Assembly (NCBI GenBank): GCA_025210485.1
Contig: JAOARN010000153.1
Coordinates: 40,444-104,443 of the forward strand
DNA: 64,000 nucleotides
Direction of reading: 5' to 3'
From: Marinifilaceae bacterium
Lineage (GTDB): Bacteria; Bacteroidota; Bacteroidia; Bacteroidales; Marinifilaceae
Shown: positions 27,414 to 36,328 of the stretch, piece after piece
How the letters are laid out: the number at the start of each line of letters is the position of its first letter
Position numbering within the stretch: the first letter of the stretch is position 1
Notes under the pieces: model-generated
Database searches by the model: none
Seen by the model: the letters and a program-made list of their open reading frames with translations, nothing else
Told to the model about the DNA's origin: nothing
Made by a program: the position numbers and the translations under genes

Positions 27414-29639
27414 ATGGTAAAAAAAGAATTTATTGCCGGTGAATGGCAAAAGCACATCAATGTAAGAGATTTTGTAAACAAGAATCTAACTCCATATGCA
27501 GGAGACGCTTCATTTTTAACTGGTGCAACCGAGAGAACAAAAAAATTATGGCAGATTTGCCTTGACGCTGTTAAGGAAGAACGTGCTAATAATGGTGTAA
27601 GATCAATCGATACTGAAACTGTTTCTGCAATTGCTTCTCACGGAGCTGGTTATATTGACAAATCTCTTGAGTTAATTGTTGGATTACAAGCTGACGAGTT
27701 GTTACGTCGTGCAATGAAGCCTTATGGTGGTATTGCTGTAGTAGAAAAAGCATGTAGAGAACAAGGATTAGAGGTTTCTGACCGTGTAAAAGATATTTTT
27801 AACAACTTTGCTAAAACACATAATGATGGTGTGTTTGATGCATATACTGAGGAAATTAGAAAATTCCGCTCATTAGGTTTCTTAACTGGTCTGCCTGATA
27901 ATTATGCTCGTGGTAGAATCATTGGTGACTACAGACGTGTTGCTTTATATGGTATCGATCAGTTGATTGAATTCAAAAAAGAAGATTTAAGAAACTTAAC
28001 TGGTACTATGACTGATGATTTGATTAGACTTCGTGAAGAGGTTGCTGAGCAAATCAGAGCTTTAGGTCAGATTAAAGAATTAGGTGCTAAATACGATTTA
28101 GAATTAGGTCGTCCAGCTGAAAATGCTCAAGAAGCTATTCAGTGGGTGTATATGGGTTACCTAGCTGCAGTTAAAGAACAAGATGGTGCTGCTATGTCTT
28201 TGGGTAATGTTTCTTCATTTATCGATATTTATATCGAGCATGATCTTGAAGCTGGCGTTATCTCGGAAGAATTAGCTCAGGAAATGATTGACCAATTCGT
28301 AATGAAATTGCGTATGGTTCGTCACCTTAGAATGAATGCATACGACGAAATTTTTGCTGGTGACCCAACTTGGGTAACTGAATCTATCGGTGGTACTACT
28401 ATGGATGGAAAAAGCAAAGTTACTAAAACTTCATTCCGTTTCTTAAATACTTTATATAACTTAGGTCCTTCTCCAGAACCAAATATGACTGTACTTTGGT
28501 CAGATAAGTTACCTGAAGGATTTAAAAAATTCTGTGCTAAAGTTTCAATTGATACTTCATCTATTCAGTACGAAAATGATGAGTTAATGGTTGGTACTAG
28601 AAAATCAGATGACTACGGTATTGCTTGTTGCGTTTCTTATCAAGAAATTGGTAAGCAAATTCAATTCTTCGGTGCTCGTTGTAATTTAGCTAAAACTTTA
28701 CTTCTAGCTCTTAATGGAGGTAGATGTGAGAAAACTGGTAAGCAAATCGTTGAAGGAATTCCTGCTCTTAAGAGTGATGAGCTTAACTATGACGAAGTAA
28801 TGGCAAATTACAGAATTGCTATGAAAGAGATGGCTCGTGTTTATAATGAATCAATGAATATTATTCACTACATGCACGATAAGTACTATTATGAAAAAGC
28901 TCAGATGTCATTAGTTGATACTAATCCTAAGATTAACTTAGCTTATGGTATTGCTGGTCTTTCAATTGTTGCTGATTCATTATCTGCTATCAAAAATGCA
29001 AAAGTTACTGCTGTAAGAAATGAAGAAGGATTGACTTGCGACTTCAAAATCGAAGGTGAATTCCCATATTATGGTAATGATGATGATAAAGTAGACTGTT
29101 TTGCAGTTGAAATTCCAAAAATCTTTAACGGAATGTTAAAAGATTGCGGAACTTACAAAAATGCTGAGCCTACTATGTCAATTCTTACTATTACTTCAAA
29201 CGTTGTTTACGGATTGAAAACTGGTGCTACTCCTGACGGTAGAGCGGCTGGTGTTCCATTTGCTCCTGGTGCTAATCCTATGCACGGACGTGATAAAAAT
29301 GGTGCTATCGCTTCATTAAGTTCAGTAGCTAAAATTAATTATGAGGATTCATTAGACGGTATTTCTAACACTTTCTCAATCGTTCCTAAATCTTTAGGTG
29401 CAACTGAGGATATTCGTGAAGAAAACCTTGTTGGAATGATGGATGCATACTTTATTAAAGGTGCTCACCACTTGAATGTTAACGTATTGAACAGAGAAAT
29501 GCTTGAAGATGCAATGGAGCATCCTGAAGAGTATCCACAGTTAACTATTAGAGTTTCAGGTTATGCTGTTAACTTTGTACGTTTGACTCGCGAGCAACAA
29601 CTTGAAGTTATTTCAAGAAGTTTCTTCGAAAAAATGTAA
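27414..29639 (+). CDS. pflB: formate C-acetyltransferase (pyruvate formate-lyase)
   Basis: From the ATG at 27414 the protein has 741 residues; an in-frame TTG at 27390 would add eight. It is a glycyl-radical enzyme that splits pyruvate with CoA into acetyl-CoA and formate under anaerobic conditions in the cytoplasm. The adjacent catalytic cysteines Cys405-Cys406 are in [10 protein letters not shown], and the radical glycine Gly716 is in [13 protein letters not shown]. The N-terminal block [20 protein letters not shown] is like E. coli PflB. Codon use is more GC- and CAC/CGT-biased than in the neighbours, as expected for a highly expressed gene. Its activase gene follows. Confidence 0.97.
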   Translation: MVKKEFIAGEWQKHINVRDFVNKNLTPYAGDASFLTGATERTKKLWQICLDAVKEERANNGVRSIDTETVSAIASHGAGYIDKSLELIVGLQADELLRRAMKPYGGIAVVEKACREQGLEVSDRVKDIFNNFAKTHNDGVFDAYTEEIRKFRSLGFLTGLPDNYARGRIIGDYRRVALYGIDQLIEFKKEDLRNLTGTMTDDLIRLREEVAEQIRALGQIKELGAKYDLELGRPAENAQEAIQWVYMGYLAAVKEQDGAAMSLGNVSSFIDIYIEHDLEAGVISEELAQEMIDQFVMKLRMVRHLRMNAYDEIFAGDPTWVTESIGGTTMDGKSKVTKTSFRFLNTLYNLGPSPEPNMTVLWSDKLPEGFKKFCAKVSIDTSSIQYENDELMVGTRKSDDYGIACCVSYQEIGKQIQFFGARCNLAKTLLLALNGGRCEKTGKQIVEGIPALKSDELNYDEVMANYRIAMKEMARVYNESMNIIHYMHDKYYYEKAQMSLVDTNPKINLAYGIAGLSIVADSLSAIKNAKVTAVRNEEGLTCDFKIEGEFPYYGNDDDKVDCFAVEIPKIFNGMLKDCGTYKNAEPTMSILTITSNVVYGLKTGATPDGRAAGVPFAPGANPMHGRDKNGAIASLSSVAKINYEDSLDGISNTFSIVPKSLGATEDIREENLVGMMDAYFIKGAHHLNVNVLNREMLEDAMEHPEEYPQLTIRVSGYAVNFVRLTREQQLEVISRSFFEKM

Positions 29640-29666
29640 TTGTTTACACACATATATAGATCAAAA

Positions 29667-29704
29667 AGAAAAAGTACAGTGTCAATTGGCAGTGTACTTT
29701 TTCT
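29667..29704 (+). terminator. intrinsic terminator or attenuating hairpin after pflB
   Basis: A 12-bp perfect stem AGAAAAAGTACA/TGTACTTTTTCT, 28 bp after the pflB stop codon and followed by mixed A/T bases. It probably lowers transcription into pflA, giving far more PflB than activase. Confidence 0.7.
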
Positions 29705-29857
29705 ATAAAAAAAAGAATCAATTTAATAAGACACTTTATTGTTAGGTGTCCATGATAATTGTGTTGATTGCTTCATGAGTGAAACTATGCTTTTTATTAG
29801 GATTCAGACAAAAGAGTATATCTTTCATAAATTATCATTCATTAAATATTTATCAAA

Positions 29858-30583
29858 ATGCTAAAAGTACATTCATTTGAATCACTAGGAACCTATGATG
29901 GCCCTGGTATTCGATTAGTAGTATTTTTACAGGGTTGCGCTTTTAAATGTTTATATTGTGCCAATCCTGACACCATTAGTTTTAAAGGTGGAACCCCTAC
30001 ATCGGTTGATGAAATCATGAGAATGGCTCGAAATCAGAAACCTTTTTTTGGGAAAAAAGGCGGGGTAACTGTATCAGGTGGAGAACCACTATGGCAGGCA
30101 GGTGAGTTAGTTAAGCTATTTAAACAGTTGAAAGAGGAAGGTTTTAATACTTGTCTTGATAGTAATGGTAATGTTTTTAATGAAGATGTTATTGAACTAA
30201 TGAAATATACAGATTTGGTATTGCTAGATATCAAACATATAAACAAAGATTGGCATAAAACAATTACCGGTAAAGAGAACGCTACTACATTGAAATTGGC
30301 TAAACATCTTAAAGACACAGGTGTGAAAGTTTGGCTTAGATATGTGTTAGTTCCTGGATATTCGGATCAAAAGGAATATCTTGAAGAATTGGGAGAGTAT
30401 TTCAAAGATTATGATAATATTGAAAAGCTTGAGATTCAGCCATATCATAAGTTGGGAGTTCATAAATATGAGCACTTGAAAATGAAATATGAGCTTGAGG
30501 GTGTTCCTGAAAACACTGAAGAACAACTTAAAAGAGCCAAGTCTATATTGGATTCATATTTTAAAGAAGTAATTGTAAATTAA
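29858..30583 (+). CDS. pflA: pyruvate formate-lyase activating enzyme
   Basis: A 241-residue radical-SAM enzyme that places the glycyl radical on PflB. The [4Fe-4S]-binding cysteines 27, 31 and 34 are in GCAFKCLYCANPD, the CxxxCxxC pattern. It begins KVHSFESLGTYDGPGIRLVV, the usual PflA opening. SAM-binding and glycine-rich segments GGVTVSGGEPLWQ and DLVLLDIKHIN follow, as does the peptide-binding region near YVLVPGYSDQKEYLE. The length matches the E. coli enzyme (246). It lies 218 bp after pflB, past a hairpin, and 158 bp before focA. Confidence 0.96.
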   Translation: MLKVHSFESLGTYDGPGIRLVVFLQGCAFKCLYCANPDTISFKGGTPTSVDEIMRMARNQKPFFGKKGGVTVSGGEPLWQAGELVKLFKQLKEEGFNTCLDSNGNVFNEDVIELMKYTDLVLLDIKHINKDWHKTITGKENATTLKLAKHLKDTGVKVWLRYVLVPGYSDQKEYLEELGEYFKDYDNIEKLEIQPYHKLGVHKYEHLKMKYELEGVPENTEEQLKRAKSILDSYFKEVIVN

Positions 30584-30741
30584 ATATCTGATTTGTGCTA
30601 TAAATTTTGTTTAGTATACGATTACAGATTGTATGTTAAGTGAGATCTTTAGATGTGAAAAATTCGGATTGATTAATAAAAATTACACAAATATAGGTGT
30701 TGTTAAAATAAAGAATAATAAAAAAATCAAATAATAGAAAT

Positions 30742-31581
30742 ATGCTAACTGAGGAAAAGATAGAAAAAGTAAATATTTCACCACTACCTAATCAGAAGAT
30801 GTATAATTCTTCTGCAGAAATTGTTACAGAGGTTAATAAAATAGCGGAGGCAAAAAAAATAATGCCAAAGAGAAAAACTTTTGTACTTGCTTTACTTGCA
30901 GGTGGATATATTGCAATGGGTAGTTTATTAGCATTAGTTGTTGGAGGAGGTATGCCAGGATTGGCTGCTACTAATCCTGGATTGCAGAAATTCTTTTTTG
31001 GTGCAGTTTTCCCTCTTGGTCTTATACTATGTGCGGTAGCTGGAGCTGAATTATTTACTGGGAATACTGCTTATTTTATTCCTTCGGTTCTTTCCAAGAG
31101 AATGAGCTTTAAAGTGCCGTTGAAAAATTGGGCTATTGTATATTTCGGTAATTTCATAGGTTCGCTAATTGTTGCTTATTTTTTAACTTATCTGACTCAG
31201 ATTTTAATGCATTCGCCTTCTGTTGATGCTGCTATTAATATTGGTATTGCTAAAACTAGTAATCCCTTCTATAAAACTTTTTTGAAAGGTGTTGCTTGTA
31301 ACTGGATGGTTGCTTTGGCAATGTGGATGGCATATTCGGCTAAAGATATTACTGGTAAGGTTTTAGGTATATGGTTTCCAGTGATGGCATTTGTTGCTAT
31401 GGGTTTTGAACACTGCGTGGCAAATATGTTCTTTATCCCAACGGCTATGTTACATGGTGCTGATATTAGTTGGTATGATTTTATTGTTAAAAATTTGATA
31501 CCAGCAACTCTAGGTAATATCGTTGGAGGTGCATTGTTTGTTGGTTGTTCATATTGGTTTGTTTATGACAAAAAAGAATAA
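30742..31581 (+). CDS. focA: formate/nitrite transporter (FocA-like)
   Basis: A 279-residue FNT-family channel with six membrane helices after a 50-residue polar N-terminus. Recognisable family segments are GAELFTGNTAYFIP (helix 2 loop), FLKGVACNWMVALAMWMAY (the first broken-helix signature), and GFEHCVANMFFIP, with the pore histidine. Located directly after pflB and pflA, it most likely exports the formate made by PflB, and may also reimport it. The pflB-pflA-focA order differs from the focA-pflB order of E. coli. A 17-bp hairpin with a T-run follows about 40 bp after the stop. Confidence 0.92.
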   Translation: MLTEEKIEKVNISPLPNQKMYNSSAEIVTEVNKIAEAKKIMPKRKTFVLALLAGGYIAMGSLLALVVGGGMPGLAATNPGLQKFFFGAVFPLGLILCAVAGAELFTGNTAYFIPSVLSKRMSFKVPLKNWAIVYFGNFIGSLIVAYFLTYLTQILMHSPSVDAAINIGIAKTSNPFYKTFLKGVACNWMVALAMWMAYSAKDITGKVLGIWFPVMAFVAMGFEHCVANMFFIPTAMLHGADISWYDFIVKNLIPATLGNIVGGALFVGCSYWFVYDKKE

Positions 31582-31619
31582 CGGCTTCTTTTCTTGCCGT
31601 TTTTACTCCTAATATATTT

Positions 31620-31682
31620 CTCGCATTGACACAAAACTGTATATCTTGTTGTTTCAAGAATATGATTTTGTGTCATTGCGAG
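31620..31682 (+). terminator. long stem-loop with T-run after focA (REP-like)
   Basis: A 17-bp stem, CTCGCATTGACACAAAA against TTTTGTGTCATTGCGAG (one mismatch), encloses a 29-nt loop and is followed by a run of T. It works as a terminator for focA. The half-site CTCGCAATGACA is of the REP type that is scattered in many bacterial genomes. A weaker hairpin, ACGGC/GCCGT, overlaps the focA stop at 31581-31600. Confidence 0.7.
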
Positions 31683-31894
31683 TTTTTTTGTTTTTGCAAT
31701 ATTAGGATGAGAAGAAGATAAATATAAGAAATCTGTCTTCTGATATTTTTCATATCTTTTTATAGTTAGTGTAAGGCTAACTTATAGTTTATATTTTATG
31801 GTTCTACTTACCTTGTGTGAGTTTGATTCAAATAGCCTTTTGAGAATTAAGTAATTACATGATAGATAATGTTGATGTATTGTAAGATACTCTT

Positions 31895-32822
31895 AGATTA
31901 ATTTTTAAATCTCAAAACCCTCTAAAGTAAGGCGTGCAGCCAGTGCCAACCCTGAACGGTGAAATCAGCACCAAGGCCTGATAAGTTGATCATTCTAGGA
32001 AGTTATACGATTTTCATCAGAAATTCTCAATACCGAAGTTGTATTATAAATTTTGAATTATAATTATCATAAATTAATAAATTTTCAGTACGGATTAAAT
32101 CAATGAAAATGAGGTGTAAAGGCTTAAAATCCTTTGTTTTCAAGCGGTATAGCTAGTACCAACCATGAACGGTGAAATCGGCACCAAGGTCTGATAAGTT
32201 GATTATTCTAGCAAGCTAGAAGATTTTAGTTAGACATTCCCAATACCGAAGTTGTATTATAAATTTTGAATTATAATTATCATAAATTAATAAATTTTCA
32301 GTGTAGATTAAATCAATGGAAATGAGGTGTAAAGGCTTAAAATCCTTTGTTTTCAAGCGGTATAGCTAGTACCAACCATGAACGGTGAAATCGGCACCAA
32401 GGTCTGATAAGTTGATTATTCAAGCAACTCATAAGATTTTCGTCATATATTCCCAATACCGAAGTTGTATTTTAAAATTTGAATTACAATTATCATAAAT
32501 CAATAAATCTTCAGTACGGATTAAATCAATGAAAATGAGGTGTAAAGGCTTAAAATCCTTTGATTTCAAGCTGTGTAGCAAGTACCAACCCTAAACGGTG
32601 AAATCAGCTCTCAGGTCTGATAAGTTGATCATTCTAGGAAGTTATACGATTTTCATCAGAAATTCTCAATACCGAAGTTGTATTATAAACTTTGAATTAT
32701 CATAAATCAATAAATCTTCAGTGTAGATTAAATCAATGAAAGTGAGGCATAAATGCTCAAAACCCCTTTATTTTCAAGCTGTATAGCTAGTACCAACCCT
32801 GAACGGTGAAAACAGCTTTTAA
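31895..32822 (+). repeat. tandem array of 213-bp non-coding repeats (four full copies plus ends)
   Basis: The motif AACGGTGAAA recurs at 31955, 32168, 32381, 32594 and 32802; the first four steps are exactly 213 bp, the last is 208. Every unit has the same blocks in order: GTACCAACC-AACGGTGAAATC, a CACCAAGGTCTGATAAGTTGA box, a variable 31-nt segment, CAATACCGAAGTTGTATT, an AT-rich inverted repeat, GATTAAATCAATG, and a stem formed by GCTTAAAA and TTTTCAAGC. Stops exist in all frames although 213 is a multiple of three. No transposase, promoter or coding potential is visible. The first unit is diverged at its left end and the fifth stops after the AACGG block. Confidence 0.9.
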
Positions 32823-33294
32823 GCCTTAAGAGAATTATATATGACAGAGTTGGATTTAGGTTCTTTAAATTAAGAGATATAACTATTAATGCCTAAGTTC
32901 TAAAAATAAATTTCATAAAAATCAGATAGATTTATTTATGCTTTAATTCGCGGTGAAGCCTACTAATATCATATTAATGTCTCAGCAAAATCTAGTTATA
33001 AAATTAAGGATTTGCAATCGAGAATTAGAAAAATTTCAGAACTGATGTTTCCTTTTTGGATTAATTAGATTTGAAAGTACTTTTAGTGTTAAGATTTTTT
33101 CTGTTTTAGCAAGTTGATTTATTTTTCTTTGTTGCAAAGTGTTGTTATTTAGTTCCTTCTTGAGTTTTCCCTTTTGTCTTAAATATTAACTTATTCGGTT
33201 TTTAAAGTTTTATTTTAAAAATTATTATATTTAATAAATTAAATTTCAATTATTTATATTTAAAATTGATAATTAAATTAAGAAGAAAAGATTT
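32823..33294. other. intergenic stretch between the array and the ankyrin-type gene
   Basis: About 470 AT-rich bases without a gene or clear repeat. It begins where the fifth repeat unit loses similarity. Confidence 0.4.
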
Positions 33295-33717
33295 ATGAGT
33301 GAAATATTATTGTTAATTCGAAGTAATGCTTTATCAGAGCTTGAAAAATTCAGTACACAAGATTTAGAAGGAGATGTTTTTTCTTCCATAACAGGTCATA
33401 TGGATGCAATACATACAGCCTTGTCCTTTAATAGAAGTCAGATGGTAGATTATTTGATTGATAGATCTGTTAATCTTAATAGCAAAGGATTATTTGGAGA
33501 ATCAATTGTACATATATTAGTAATGAAAATAATAAATGCTAAATCAGATTCCAATCTTAGATCTATATGGATTCTGATATTACAAAAATCTTTAGAGAGA
33601 GGAGCTAATCCAAACATAGGAGATAGCAATAATAGGTTTGCATTATCTGATGCAAAAATGTTTCAAGATATTCAATTGTGTGATATCTTAGAGAAGCATG
33701 GAGCAATTAGTAGGTAA
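33295..33717 (+). CDS. small ankyrin-repeat-like protein
   Basis: A 140-residue protein with two ankyrin-like stretches: GHMDAIHTALSFNRSQMVDY followed by LIDRSVNLNSKGLFGESIVH (about residues 34-75), and LQKSLERGANPNIGDSNNRF followed by the C-terminal CDILEKHGAISR (about 100-140). The GANPNIGD and LEKHGA pieces are classic for ankyrin repeats. No signal peptide is present, so it is probably cytoplasmic. The partner is unknown. It is alone between the 213-bp array and the tRNA-Ser gene; no operon context helps. Confidence 0.65.
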   Translation: MSEILLLIRSNALSELEKFSTQDLEGDVFSSITGHMDAIHTALSFNRSQMVDYLIDRSVNLNSKGLFGESIVHILVMKIINAKSDSNLRSIWILILQKSLERGANPNIGDSNNRFALSDAKMFQDIQLCDILEKHGAISR

Positions 33718-33825
33718 GTTTATCATATTTATTCCCTTTAAATATTTACGAGACTATTGAAATAATTAATAAGCTTGGCGTATATTAAAAATGATATTCT
33801 AATTTTATTTTACAAAAAAATATTA

Positions 33826-33833
33826 TACATTTG
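33826..33833 (+). promoter_or_regulatory. candidate -7 element TACATTTG for tRNA-Ser
   Basis: TACATTTG matches TAnnTTTG and ends 16 bp before the first base of the tRNA. The distance is right for a stable-RNA promoter. Confidence 0.5.
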
Positions 33834-33848
33834 TTCACATACAAACTT

Positions 33849-33936
33849 GGAGAGGTGCAGGAGTGGTTGAACTGGCTCGCCTGGAAAGCGAGTATGCGCC
33901 AAAAGCGTATCGGGGGTTCGAATCCCTTCCTCTCCG
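33849..33936 (+). tRNA. tRNA-Ser (anticodon GGA)
   Basis: A 7-bp acceptor stem GGAGAGG/CCTCTCC with discriminator G, a D-arm, an anticodon stem CTCGC/GCGAG with loop carrying GGA, a long class II variable arm, and a T-arm with GGTTCGAATCC. The anticodon GGA reads UCC and UCU. No CCA is encoded. Bases 33920-33936 are the part of a tRNA often used as an integration site; the truncated integrase 150 bp downstream fits that. Confidence 0.97.
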
Positions 33937-34085
33937 CTGTATGTCAATGACCAAAGGCTTTCTGTTAGTGTTACAGGAGGTCTTTTTTTTGTCAATGTTT
34001 TTGCTTTTATTGCGGTTTTTTGAGGGAAAAAAGGGGTTTAAAGCATATAAAACGTGTAAAAAACGTGCAAAAAAATCATTAAATT

Positions 34086-35015
34086 ATGGCAAAAATTACA
34101 CTAAAACTTGATAAGAGAAGTCAAAAAAAAGATAAAACATATCCGATTAAAATATTCGTAAGAAATAAAGGAACAATGGCATGTATAGCAACTCCTTATT
34201 CTGTTGAAGAAAAAGATTGGGTTGATGGGAGGATAAGCCCAAAATGTAAATATATTTCTAATGTTCGGAGAGCTAATAATAAGCTTACAAGTTTATATAA
34301 TCATGCTGATGATCAGCTCGCAATATTAGAAGATAAGAATAGGATAAAGTCATATTCTGCAAAACAAATTGTAGACTTTATAATTAATTATAAGGGAAAT
34401 AGTTCACATAATTTTTTAGAATATATGAATGAGTATATTCCTAATATAAAAAATGATAGTACAAGAGAGAAATATTTTGTTACCTATAAGAAGATAATAG
34501 AATTTATTCAGTCTGATATTTTATTTTTTGATGATATTAGTCTTGGGTGGTTGAATAGATATAAGGAATATAGATTGCAGAATGTATCTGCTACAACTAC
34601 AAATATTGATTTAAGGAATATTAGAGCAATTTTTAATAGAGCAATCGATATTGATGAAATAATATCACAAGATTTATATCCATTTAGGAAATTTCAATTT
34701 GTAAAAACAAAGCCTCGAAACCTAAGATTAAGTATAGATAAGATTAGGCAGATTAGAGATTTAGATTGTAATGGTGAGCTTGTAAATTGTGCCAGAGATT
34801 TTTTTATGTTATCATTTTATCTTATAGGTATGAATAATAATGATATATATAAAATTTCAAAAATTTATGATGGACGTATTGAATATGAGCGAAGCAAGAC
34901 AAATAGGGATTATTCCATAAAAGTAGAACCTGAATGCTTTGAAATTATTGAAAATCGAAAAGGCAAAGAGAAATTGATTGATATTCAAGAACGATACAAA
35001 AATATAAAAAGCTAA
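34086..35015 (+). pseudogene. tyrosine recombinase/integrase, 3'-truncated
   Basis: A 309-residue protein of the Bacteroidota tyrosine-recombinase type. The N-terminal arm-binding domain (KITLKLDKRSQKKDKTYPIK), the SAM-like core-binding domain (HNFLEYMNEYIPNIKNDSTR) and the start of the catalytic domain (ARDFFMLSFYLIGMNNNDIY) are present. The frame ends in KEKLIDIQERYKNIKS. The usual C-terminal 80-100 residues with the HxxR motif and the nucleophilic Tyr are missing, so it should be inactive. It lies 150 bp downstream of tRNA-Ser in the orientation expected for an island integrase. It is probably a relic of an element once integrated in that tRNA. No attR copy of the tRNA end was seen in the window. 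Confidence 0.8.
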
Positions 35016-35370
35016 ATGACCCGTCCTGAAAAGCTGTTACAGTTTTTTTTCTACTTTTGTGTTATTGAGAGAACTAGATAATCCGACTGAGGAATTAGAC
35101 CGCGGGATTATATTAAGTCTCTCAATTTTTTTTTTGTCACTGTATAGGCATTTTTCTTTATCATTCAACCAACTTAGAAATACATCCATATTTTTAAGAT
35201 ATACACTTTTAATTCTACTTCCTCTTAAATCACTAAATTCAACAGCAATAATAAAAAAAATCATTATTATATTTAATTTCTATTGCTACAACTAGCGCAG
35301 AACCTTTTTGTTGTTGTTTTTTCTGTGGATTTTACTATTCTCACTTTCTTTAAATATTGCGATAGGTCTA

Positions 35371-35817
35371 TTAAATAATTTTGGCAAATTCATCAGTAAA
35401 TCCAAAGGAAATGGATGTTTCTCCGTTGTTGATTTGAATTGAGTTGTTGCAGTTGACACTTGAATCTACGATGCCATTTAGATTTGACTCTTTTCTTGTT
35501 GAATTGTGTTTCTTATGTATCTTTGTAGCGTTAAGCGTTTTTTTCCTTTCAATTAAATTGGTCGATTGGGGCAACAAAAAACGCTTAATTTTTTTTGCAT
35601 CTTTCCATAAACATTTCAAGCTTCCTTCAATCCAATTTATTAGTCCACTTTTAGTTTTAGGATATAAAGAGATTATATTATTGATTAAAGTACCTTCTTT
35701 CTGAAGGTAGGTGAAGTTAATAATTTCGACAAAATTATTAACTTCACTTTGTAGCTCAATTGCTATAACTTTTGCATCGGCTAGGACTATGCGGAGCTTG
35801 GGTTCTAAAAGAACCAA
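35371..35817 (-). CDS. doubtful open reading frame
   Basis: A 148-codon open frame that I do not recognise. Part of it (YLQKEGTLINNIISLYPKTK and WIEGSLKCLWKDAKKIKRFL) could be a real helical protein, but the frame also reads through a 16-bp inverted repeat (35711-35747), starts inside a second hairpin, and ends in a low-complexity Asn/Ser/Thr-rich region. There is no recognisable domain, signal peptide or partner. It may be a real gene of a decayed mobile element, or chance. Confidence 0.25.
   Translation of the reverse strand: MVLLEPKLRIVLADAKVIAIELQSEVNNFVEIINFTYLQKEGTLINNIISLYPKTKSGLINWIEGSLKCLWKDAKKIKRFLLPQSTNLIERKKTLNATKIHKKHNSTRKESNLNGIVDSSVNCNNSIQINNGETSISFGFTDEFAKII
35711..35747. repeat. 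16-bp inverted repeat (hairpin)
   Basis: GTGAAGTTAATAATTT and its exact complement AAATTATTAACTTCAC are separated by 5 nt. No T-run follows, so it is not an ordinary terminator. Confidence 0.8.
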
Positions 35818-36328
35818 GCTCTTGTTTGCGCACTTGGTAAAAATCGTGATTTTGGTTAATTTTTTTCAAAACTTTAGTTTTGGAGATGTCTTTTTCTTAT
35901 TCTAATTTTTCAAGCTCGCAAGAAACCCAAATATTGTATCAGTCGTTAATGTAAAGAATTATGTTTATCTTTCTTTTGCAAGATTTTACGCAATTCGCAA
36001 AATAAATAGCTTCTTTTCCATATACATGAAATCAAAATATATTAAGATTCACATATTTTATATTTTTTTGATTATGGCATAAAAAGAGGAAAATAATATT
36101 TATTATAAATCAGTTGGTATTTAAAATTAATAATATTTACTTAATGGTGATTATCATATTATAAATAATAATACTATTTTAGCCTTAAATTTCATAATAC
36201 ATAATGTTAGATATTGATTTGTTGTCATATTCAAGTCTGAAATTTATAAGCGACCACAAACTCCATGTAGTATTAATTATGATAAGCCTGTACTTACATG
36301 ATATTAATTTAAATATAAACAAATTAAG

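Larger units (their letters stand above)
35016..36328. other. gene-poor stretch with decayed DNA and strong hairpins
   Basis: About 1.3 kb beyond the truncated integrase. It has no confident gene. It opens with TGACCCGTCCTGAAAAGC, which looks like the end of an insertion sequence, and contains two long inverted repeats (35711-35747 and about 35794-35822). A doubtful minus-strand open frame overlaps both. The last 400 bp are featureless AT-rich DNA leading to the DUF3857 gene. Confidence 0.45.

Noticed and set aside
31895..32822. CRISPR array
   Set aside because: Unit length is 213 bp with most of it conserved, the variable window aligns without gaps between copies, and there are no cas genes.
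33863..34111. Open frame of 82 codons starting inside the tRNA-Ser gene
   Set aside because: It reads through the tRNA and into the integrase start; the tRNA fold is unambiguous and the frame has no homology.
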